Source: Bacillota bacterium | GTDB taxonomy: Bacteria > Bacillota > Clostridia > Peptostreptococcales > Anaerovoracaceae | DNA: 5,964 nucleotides | Assembly: GCA_016284485.1 (NCBI GenBank) | Contig: JAEEOX010000067.1 | Coordinates: 1 to 5,964 of the forward strand | Reading direction: 5' to 3' | In this document: positions 1 to 3,766 of the stretch, in pieces | Layout: each line of letters starts with the position of its first letter | Numbering within the stretch: the first letter of the stretch is position 1 | Position numbers and translations under genes: made by a program | Notes under the pieces: model-generated | The model's database searches: none | Seen by the model: only the letters and a program-made list of their open reading frames with translations | Told to the model about the DNA's origin: nothing

Positions 1-219
1 GTATTTTTCTTTTTTGGGCTTATCTACAGTGCAGCAGGTGAGGGAACTGTTCTCTCTGGCATACATGAAGCTTTCCTGAAGATCCACCTTGAAGAAATGG
101 TAATCGATGGTATATTTCAGCGGAAAAGAGATAAGTACTGCAAAAAGAATGAAAAAACCCACCGTGAAAGCCACGATGCGTCTGAGTTTTTTGTCCTTGT
201 ATTTTGATCTGTCTGCCAT
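1..219 (-). CDS. Membrane-anchored protein of unknown function, 5' part only
   Basis: The leftward frame starts at the ATG complementary to 217-219 and stays open for 73 codons to the window edge, so only the N-terminus is visible. Residues 1-14 are strongly basic (MADRSKYKDKKLRR). They are followed by one hydrophobic segment at about residues 15-34 (IVAFTVGFFILFAVLISFPL), which fits a type II signal anchor with the rest of the chain outside the cell. The visible part after the anchor is hydrophilic and contains a Cys-Cys pair at about residues 63-64. A good ribosome binding site (AAGGGGG, complement of 226-232) lies six to seven bases before the start, and a near-consensus promoter lies further upstream. 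It is divergent from the superoxide reductase gene. I do not recognise the family; the functional domain is presumably beyond the left edge. Confidence 0.75.
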   Translation of the reverse strand, partial: MADRSKYKDKKLRRIVAFTVGFFILFAVLISFPLKYTIDYHFFKVDLQESFMYARENSSLTCCTVDKPKKEKY

Positions 220-266
220 TAAATACCCCCTTGGATCAACTGTAGGTCATCTGAATCGTCACGTAA

Positions 267-295
267 ATAATACAAGAAATACATAATAAATGCAA
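267..295 (-). promoter_or_regulatory. Sigma-A-type promoter of the leftward membrane-protein gene
   Basis: Read on the minus strand, a -35 box TTGCAT (complement of 290-295) and a -10 box TATTAT (complement of 267-272) are separated by exactly 17 bases. The predicted transcript would begin around 260 and carry a leader of about 40 bases before the start codon at 219. No clear operator palindrome is visible around it. Confidence 0.65.
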
Positions 296-304
296 GGCTT
301 TTGG

Positions 305-333
305 TTTACAGATTTATCAGTTTAAAGTATAAT
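305..333 (+). promoter_or_regulatory. Sigma-A-type promoter of the superoxide reductase gene
   Basis: The -35 box TTTACA (305-310) and the perfect -10 box TATAAT (328-333) are 17 bases apart. Transcription should start near 340, about 38 bases before the ATG at 378. I looked for a PerR-like or Fur-like palindrome overlapping the promoter and saw none that was convincing, so this gene may be expressed constitutively or controlled by something not evident here. Confidence 0.75.
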
Positions 334-363
334 ATACATGAAGTTATTGCTATGGTTGAATAC

Positions 364-370
364 AGGAGGT
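364..370 (+). promoter_or_regulatory. Ribosome binding site that fixes the superoxide reductase start
   Basis: AGGAGGT lies eight bases before the ATG at 378. Longer versions of the frame would begin at GTG 369 or 372, inside or touching this site, so 378 is the better start. Confidence 0.85.
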
Positions 371-377
371 GGTGCAT

Positions 378-755
378 ATGGTGCAAATGTATAAGTGCGA
401 CAGATGCGGCAATATTTTTATCGTAGGATATAACGCAGGACCTGTTCCCGTATGCTGCGGACAGCCCATGAGACTTATTACGGCTAACACGGAAGAGGCT
501 GCTTTTGAGAAGCACATTCCTTGTGTTACGGTGGACGGCGATTCCGTCGAGATCATGGTCGGGGAAGTTCCTCATCCGATGACTGAACCACATTATATCG
601 CTGCGATAATGCTGGAGACAGACAGGAGCCTTCTCATTAAATACAACCGTTACACCGACGAGCCCAGGACAACGTTCATCGTTCCTCCCGGAGAGAAGCC
701 GGTGGCGGCATATGAATACTGCAATCTGCATGGACTTTGGAAGAAGGACATATAA
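378..755 (+). CDS. dfx: Superoxide reductase (desulfoferrodoxin, two-iron class)
   Basis: This cytoplasmic, non-haem iron enzyme reduces superoxide to hydrogen peroxide without releasing oxygen, usually with rubredoxin as electron donor; that is how anaerobes handle superoxide. The 125-residue protein has both family domains. The N-terminal desulforedoxin domain carries the centre I ligands Cys7, Cys10, Cys26 and Cys27 (CDRCGN and CCG). The C-terminal neelaredoxin domain carries the centre II ligands His46 in EKHIP, His66 in HPM, His72 in PHYI, and Cys115 and His118 in YCNLHG; Lys45 is the family's conserved active-site lysine. Length and ligand spacing match classical desulfoferrodoxins, so the enzyme should be intact. 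The ATG at 378 follows AGGAGGT at ideal spacing. The gene has its own promoter and terminator and appears monocistronic. Confidence 0.97.
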   Translation: MVQMYKCDRCGNIFIVGYNAGPVPVCCGQPMRLITANTEEAAFEKHIPCVTVDGDSVEIMVGEVPHPMTEPHYIAAIMLETDRSLLIKYNRYTDEPRTTFIVPPGEKPVAAYEYCNLHGLWKKDI

Positions 756-787
756 ACTCTGATATTACCGCCGTCTGGCGCAGGAAT

Positions 788-814
788 ATCCGGTCCTAAG
801 GGGCCGGATTTTTC
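788..814 (+). terminator. Intrinsic terminator of the superoxide reductase gene
   Basis: A nine-pair stem is formed by 788-796 and 801-809 (ATCCGGTCC against GGGCCGGAT, with one T-G wobble) around a four-base TAAG loop. It is followed directly by a T-run at 809-813. It lies 32 bases after the stop codon and separates this gene from the exporter gene downstream. Confidence 0.9.
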
Positions 815-826
815 GTTGCCTTATCA

Positions 827-855
827 TTGAACAACAGTTGTTGCGGGAGTATAAT
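827..855 (+). promoter_or_regulatory. Promoter of the MATE exporter gene
   Basis: The -35-like box TTGAAC (827-832) and the perfect -10 box TATAAT (850-855) are 17 bases apart, just after the preceding terminator. The transcript would start near 862, giving a leader of about 29 bases. Confidence 0.7.
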
Positions 856-890
856 AAAATTCTGTGATGTGACTGCAGGAGGCGGTCTGA

Positions 891-2294
891 ATGAACGAAA
901 AACGCGCTGTCTTTGAGACTATGCCGGTGCCCAGGGCACTTCTGATGCTGGCGGGACCGACCATCATAAGTCAGCTTATAAATCTCATATACAATGCCGT
1001 TGATGCGATATTCATCGGGACCACCGGAGATGCCTACAAGACAGCTGCCGTAACTTTGGCGTTCACGATCTACATGATAAACATCGCCATAGCCAATCTT
1101 TTCGGTATCGGAGGCGGCAGTCTGATCGCAAGGCTGGCAGGGAAGGGTCACACGGAGAAGGCCAAGGGAATATCATCCTTCAGTTTCTGGGCATCCATCG
1201 GTGTGGCAGCGGTCTACTCCCTGGTGATCTGGCTTTTTATGGATCAGATCCTCTATGGCCTGGGGGCTTCGGAGAACACCATAAACTTTGCCAGACAATA
1301 TGTGACCTTCGTCATCGTGATAGGGGACATCCCGTTGATTATCTCTCTGACTGCGGCACATCTCCTCAGGAACACCGGCTATTCCAGACAGGCGGGCATA
1401 GGCCTCTCAGGAGGCGGGCTTCTGAACATCGCCCTGGACCCGCTTTTCATGTTCGTGATCCTGCCGGAGGGAATGGAGGTCATGGGAGCTGCAGTGGCAA
1501 CTCTGGTATCCAATGTGATATCTGCAGCATATCTTGTGGCGACCATCATAAGGGTATCGAAGAATGCGCCCATCGCAGTTTCGCCCCGTGAACTTAAGAG
1601 CATCGGACTGAAGGACACGAAAGAAGTTTTCACAGTCGGCATGCCTTCGGCTCTTCTACCCGGACTGTTCGACCTGGCCAATATTTTCCTCAACGCTTTC
1701 ATGGCCATGCACGGAGATCTGGAACTGGCAGCCATCGGTATCGTCATGAGGATAGACAGACTTCCCAACGCCATCAACATAGGAATCTGCCAGGGCAGTC
1801 TGCCTCTGGTGGCATACAATTACACCTCAGGAAATCACGAGAGGATGAATGAGGTGATACGAACTGCCAGAAGATACGGTATCATCGTATCCATGGCTTC
1901 ACTGGCATTGTTCCAGTTGGTGCCGGGGACTCTCTGCAGCGCCTTCATGAGCACGGGAGCATCGTATGACCCCACCATGGCTCATGCCACCATAGCTCTG
2001 GCCGTCAGGTTCCTGAGGCTGAGATCCCTTTCATCAGTGTTCCCAATGCTGAACTACAGCACGTCCTACAATCTGCAGGCTGTGGGGGACGGTAAGGATA
2101 CCTTCATCCATTCGGTGGTGAGGATCCTGGGGTTCTACATTCCCATCATGTATCTTCTCAACATTCTGATCGGAGCGGACGGACTGGCGGTATCCTTCGC
2201 CATTTCGGAGATGCTGTCCGGCATCTTCGTCCTCTGGCTCTTCAGAAGGTGGAAAAGGTCCCACATCCACAGGTCTGAACAGGGCTTACAGTAA
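891..2294 (+). CDS. MATE-family multidrug/cation efflux transporter
   Basis: This is an inner-membrane antiporter of the MATE (multidrug and toxic compound extrusion) family, which exports organic cations or drugs in exchange for Na+ or H+. The 467-residue length is typical, and hydrophobic segments consistent with twelve membrane helices cover most of it. Recognisable family stretches are AGPTIISQLINLIYNAVDAI from residue 21, the glycine-rich NLFGIGGGSLIARLAGKG at 69-86, the GASENT loop near 125, LLRNTGYSRQA near 158, NIALDPLFMF near 179, and the second-half motif QGSLPLVAYNY at 301-311. The last 17 residues are a basic, hydrophilic cytoplasmic tail. The start is supported by AGGAGG (877-882) eight bases upstream. 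It is flanked by its own promoter and terminator, so it is transcribed alone. The substrate cannot be told from sequence, and no local regulator gene is present. Confidence 0.95.
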   Translation: MNEKRAVFETMPVPRALLMLAGPTIISQLINLIYNAVDAIFIGTTGDAYKTAAVTLAFTIYMINIAIANLFGIGGGSLIARLAGKGHTEKAKGISSFSFWASIGVAAVYSLVIWLFMDQILYGLGASENTINFARQYVTFVIVIGDIPLIISLTAAHLLRNTGYSRQAGIGLSGGGLLNIALDPLFMFVILPEGMEVMGAAVATLVSNVISAAYLVATIIRVSKNAPIAVSPRELKSIGLKDTKEVFTVGMPSALLPGLFDLANIFLNAFMAMHGDLELAAIGIVMRIDRLPNAINIGICQGSLPLVAYNYTSGNHERMNEVIRTARRYGIIVSMASLALFQLVPGTLCSAFMSTGASYDPTMAHATIALAVRFLRLRSLSSVFPMLNYSTSYNLQAVGDGKDTFIHSVVRILGFYIPIMYLLNILIGADGLAVSFAISEMLSGIFVLWLFRRWKRSHIHRSEQGLQ

Positions 2295-2308
2295 TAAAGT
2301 CAGTACAG

Positions 2309-2343
2309 ATCCAACCCCATGTCAAACGCGGGGCTGGATTTTT
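2309..2343 (+). terminator. Intrinsic terminator of the MATE gene
   Basis: The arms 2309-2318 and 2330-2339 (ATCCAACCCC against GGGGCTGGAT) pair in nine of ten positions, with one A-C mismatch, around an 11-base loop. A five-base T-run (2339-2343) follows. It begins 15 bases after the TAA stop. Only about 15 bases separate its end from the ribosome binding site of the next small frame. Confidence 0.85.
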
Positions 2344-2358
2344 CTTGTTGACTATCAA

Positions 2359-2364
2359 AAGGGG
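2359..2364 (+). promoter_or_regulatory. Possible ribosome binding site of the acidic mini-gene
   Basis: AAGGGG lies five bases before an in-frame ATA (2370) and 12 bases before an out-of-frame ATG (2377). The spacing favours the ATA. The purine run resembles the AAGGGGG used by the leftward gene at the left edge. Confidence 0.4.
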
Positions 2365-2369
2365 ATATC

Positions 2370-2543
2370 ATAACCTATGAACTCAAGTATGAGGAAGCGG
2401 ACGGCCACCTGCTGGTCTCCTATGTCAACAACGAGACCTTTTCCGAGGATGACGTGTTCGACAGCGAATTCCATTTCGAGGACGCTGACACACTGATCAT
2501 CAATGATTCCTTTGGCGAAGAGATGACTTACATCAGGAAATAA
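2370..2543 (+). CDS. Small highly acidic protein, non-standard start (ATA) or mutated start codon
   Basis: The frame is open from the in-frame TGA at 2349 to the TAA at 2541-2543. It contains no ATG, GTG or TTG before the Met codon at 2523, which is why automatic callers would miss it. Read from the ATA at 2370 it gives 57 residues, beginning M/I-TYELKYEEADGHLLVSY and ending GEEMTYIRK. It has 16 Asp/Glu against three Lys/Arg, with no membrane segment, no Cys and only one internal Met. Third codon positions are mostly G or C, as in the neighbouring genes, and the composition is protein-like. A ribosome binding site precedes it and a strong terminator follows 23 bases after its stop. I know no family for it. 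The start could be a true ATA, an ATG lost by mutation, or a sequencing error. CTG at 2409 or 2412 would give a shorter product. No separate promoter is clear, so expression may need read-through from the MATE gene. Confidence 0.45.
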   Translation: MTYELKYEEADGHLLVSYVNNETFSEDDVFDSEFHFEDADTLIINDSFGEEMTYIRK

Positions 2544-2566
2544 ATCCGACAGTATCATGTGAGACG

Positions 2567-2596
2567 AAAACGCCTGCAGTGCGCAGGCGTTTTTTG
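2567..2596 (+). terminator. Strong intrinsic terminator after the acidic mini-gene
   Basis: An eight-pair GC-rich stem is formed by 2570-2577 and 2583-2590 (ACGCCTGC against GCAGGCGT) with a five-base loop. It is extended by three A-T pairs and followed by TTTTTT (2590-2595). Its placement right after the mini-gene stop supports that frame being the end of a real rightward transcript. Confidence 0.9.
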
Positions 2597-2601
2597 ATAC
2601 C

Positions 2602-2641
2602 AAAAAAGGACCGGGTGCAGCCTTAGCTGCCCGGTCCTTTT
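2602..2641 (-). terminator. Terminator of the leftward TM2 gene, probably bidirectional
   Basis: The hairpin arms 2604-2614 and 2631-2641 pair through AAAAGGACCGG against CCGGTCCTTTT. They are topped by GCAGC (2617-2621) pairing with GCTGC (2626-2630) over a CTTA loop, with a two-base bulge between. Read leftward, it ends in a run of six T (complement of 2602-2607), 13 bases after the TM2 gene stop. Read rightward, it has a run of four T (2638-2641), so it can also back up the terminator just upstream. Confidence 0.88.
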
Positions 2642-2653
2642 ATAGTTTTTTGT

Positions 2654-3166
2654 TTAGCGACTGTACATCCTTGCAAGTTCCACGATCTCCATGATCAGGT
2701 CGATAACGACGCCGATCCCCATGAGCCCGAAGGTGAACAGATAGAGGAGGCCCATGCCGATCTTTCTGTCCATGAACTTGTGGGCACCCAGGACACCGAA
2801 AAAGAAAGTGATGATCAGTCTCGCGATTGCCCAGATCTTCTGGTCCTGAGTGGGAGCACCCTGGTAGGGATCCCATCTTCTTTGATCAGCGTTCCGCCTT
2901 GGTTCATAGGTCCGGCTCTCTTCATGAGTTTCGTATGTGGTTCCGTAGGATGCTGCGTGCTGCCTGGCGGCTTCTTCCTTCTGGGCGCGGATCCTGCCGC
3001 GTTCAAACTCATAGCCGGCCTGCTTGGCGTTGTCGAATTTGACGTGATTGGCTTCGTCGTCCAGAGTGAAATAAGAATCGCAGTACTCACACTGGACCCG
3101 GAGGCTGTCTTCTGGAACCATCAGGGTGGCCCCGCAGTTTTTGCACTTGACTTGTACTAGTTTCAT
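2654..3166 (-). CDS. Zinc-ribbon protein with C-terminal TM2 domain
   Basis: This 170-residue protein has three parts. Residues 8-29 form a zinc ribbon: Cys8, Cys11, Cys26 and Cys29 in a CxxC-x14-CxxC arrangement. Residues 30-107 are a hydrophilic, charged linker rich in Arg, Glu and Gln (ending near RRWDPYQGAPTQDQK). Residues 110-165 are a TM2 domain: two membrane helices joined by a short turn, with the family signature FFFGVLGAHKFMDRKIGMG, then LYLFTFGLMGIGVVIDLI including the conserved Asp156. The likely topology is an inner-membrane hairpin with the zinc ribbon in the cytoplasm. TM2 proteins are widespread but mostly without assigned function, so none is offered here. The start ATG is preceded by AAAGGTG (complement of 3172-3178). 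The gene stands alone, convergent with the acidic mini-gene and divergent from csoR. Confidence 0.93.
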   Translation of the reverse strand: MKLVQVKCKNCGATLMVPEDSLRVQCEYCDSYFTLDDEANHVKFDNAKQAGYEFERGRIRAQKEEAARQHAASYGTTYETHEESRTYEPRRNADQRRWDPYQGAPTQDQKIWAIARLIITFFFGVLGAHKFMDRKIGMGLLYLFTFGLMGIGVVIDLIMEIVELARMYSR

Positions 3167-3203
3167 GGCTGCACCTTTATCGCTTATATTTAACGGTAAT
3201 GGT

Positions 3204-3231
3204 ATTATAGCAGATTTATTCAGAGTGTGAT
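3204..3231 (-). promoter_or_regulatory. Extended -10 promoter of the TM2 gene
   Basis: On the minus strand there is a perfect extended -10 element TGCTATAAT (complement of 3204-3212). Sixteen bases upstream of TATAAT lies ATCACA (complement of 3226-3231), which matches four of six -35 positions. The transcript would start near 3197, about 30 bases before the start codon. Confidence 0.65.
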
Positions 3232-3300
3232 ATAAATATTTGATCTGGCTCAGGTTCCGTTATAAAAATCTTAAGGTATCAACATGCCGAGCGCACACAG

Positions 3301-3334
3301 ATCCTCATCGGGTCAACATCCGGTGAGGATTTTT
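3301..3334 (+). terminator. Orphan rightward intrinsic terminator upstream of csoR
   Basis: The arms 3301-3311 and 3320-3330 pair in all 11 positions (ATCCTCATCGG against CCGGTGAGGAT, with one T-G wobble) around an eight-base loop, and a T-run (3330-3334) follows. GCACA (3293-3297) and TGTGC (3334-3338) could extend it. In the leftward direction there is no T-run, so it acts on rightward transcripts. No rightward gene lies immediately before it: the neighbour on the left is the leftward TM2 gene. It could end a short non-coding RNA, act as an attenuator in a csoR leader, or insulate csoR. A TGATATAAA extended -10-like element at 3228-3236 and TATAAA at 3261-3266 could supply a start. Confidence 0.75.
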
Positions 3335-3347
3335 GTGCAAAAAATGA

Positions 3348-3376
3348 TTGACGGATACCCTTATGGGGTATAATAT
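3348..3376 (+). promoter_or_regulatory. Promoter of the csoR-copA operon
   Basis: The -35 box TTGACG (3348-3353) is followed by two overlapping -10 choices: the perfect TATAAT (3369-3374) at a short 15-base spacing, or TAATAT (3371-3376) at the normal 17. The first CsoR operator palindrome occupies the spacer and overlaps the -10 box, so bound repressor would block RNA polymerase. Confidence 0.75.
3355..3371 (+). promoter_or_regulatory. CsoR operator 1
   Basis: A perfect inverted repeat ATACCC-N5-GGGTAT sits between the -35 and -10 boxes of the csoR promoter. The G/C-tract palindrome flanked by AT is the known type of site for CsoR-family repressors, and it stands directly before a csoR gene. 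Confidence 0.82.
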
Positions 3377-3389
3377 GTATGTGAAACAG

Positions 3390-3406
3390 ATACCCTATGG
3401 GGGTAT
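3390..3406 (+). promoter_or_regulatory. CsoR operator 2
   Basis: A second perfect ATACCC-N5-GGGTAT palindrome lies in the transcribed leader, with its centre 35 bases downstream of the first. It differs from operator 1 only in the five-base spacer (TATGG here, TTATG there). Two sites suggest two CsoR tetramers, one at the promoter core and one near or just after the transcription start. Confidence 0.8.
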
Positions 3407-3422
3407 ATCCATATTATTCGAC

Positions 3423-3428
3423 AGGAGA
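3423..3428 (+). promoter_or_regulatory. Ribosome binding site that fixes the csoR start
   Basis: AGGAGA lies eight bases before ATG 3436 when measured from the AGGAG core. An in-frame ATG at 3397 would add 13 residues but has no such site and lies inside operator 2, so 3436 is preferred. Confidence 0.8.
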
Positions 3429-3435
3429 TAAAACG

Positions 3436-3741
3436 ATGAGCGGAACAGATATGTGCTGCTGCCACCGCACAAAGGTGAGAGACGATAAGGAATACAAGGA
3501 CCTGATGAACAGGTTAAAGAGGATAGAGGGCCAGGTCAGGGGAATAGAGCGCATGCTGGAGGAGAATGCCTACTGCCCGGAGATCATGATCCAGGTGTCG
3601 GCTGTGAACAATGCGCTGAACAGCTTCAATAAGGTGCTTCTCGCTGAGCACATCAGGACCTGCGTTGTGGACGACATCAGGGCAGGCAGGGAGGATACCA
3701 TTGATGAACTGACTGAGACCCTTAAGAAGGTAATGAAATAA
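3436..3741 (+). CDS. csoR: Copper-sensing transcriptional repressor CsoR
   Basis: This is a small all-helical DNA-binding repressor that releases its operator on binding Cu(I). The 101-residue protein carries the Cu(I) ligand set Cys47, His72 and Cys76, with the same 25- and 4-residue spacing as the C-H-C triad of characterised CsoR proteins. The hallmark helix NRLKRIEGQVRGIERML spans residues 25-41, and ALNSFNKVLLAEHIRTCVVD surrounds the second and third ligands. The N-terminus has an additional CCCH cluster (residues 7-10), which I recall as usual in clostridial members. The start at 3436 is chosen from the ribosome binding site. copA follows after 25 bases with no terminator, so the two form one operon. 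Two operator-like palindromes in its own promoter indicate autoregulation. The ligand set argues against the nickel, formaldehyde or persulfide branches of the family. Confidence 0.97.
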   Translation: MSGTDMCCCHRTKVRDDKEYKDLMNRLKRIEGQVRGIERMLEENAYCPEIMIQVSAVNNALNSFNKVLLAEHIRTCVVDDIRAGREDTIDELTETLKKVMK

Positions 3742-3751
3742 GGTCTTAAAA

Positions 3752-3760
3752 GGGGGAGGT
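3752..3760 (+). promoter_or_regulatory. Ribosome binding site of copA, deciding a TTG start
   Basis: The purine-rich GGGGGAGGT ends six bases before TTG 3767. The next in-frame ATG (3791) would remove the first strand of the metal-binding domain, so TTG is the credible start. Confidence 0.85.
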
Positions 3761-3766
3761 AATAAG

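Noticed and set aside
369..377. GTG starts at 369 or 372 for superoxide reductase
   Set aside because: They overlap or touch the AGGAGGT ribosome binding site. Starting at 378 gives 125 residues, with the ligand numbering of known desulfoferrodoxins.
2377..2496. A 39-codon rightward frame starting at ATG 2377, just after AAGGGG
   Set aside because: The spacing to the purine run is long (12 bases), and the product is rich in Ser, Thr and Arg with out-of-frame character. The overlapping frame ending at 2543 has much better codon use.
2355..2603. An 82-codon leftward frame over the acidic mini-gene
   Set aside because: It would start at a TTG just beyond the hairpin of a rightward terminator, has no clear ribosome binding site, and is the in-register antisense of the coding-like rightward frame.
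3284..3373. A 29-codon rightward frame (ATG 3284) preceded by AAGGT, a possible leader peptide for csoR
   Set aside because: It runs straight through the terminator hairpin and the csoR promoter, has no Cys, His or Met pattern suggesting copper sensing, and is short enough to arise by chance.
3397..3435. Longer CsoR starting at ATG 3397
   Set aside because: This ATG is inside the second operator palindrome and lacks a ribosome binding site. The ATG at 3436 has a good one and gives the family-typical length.
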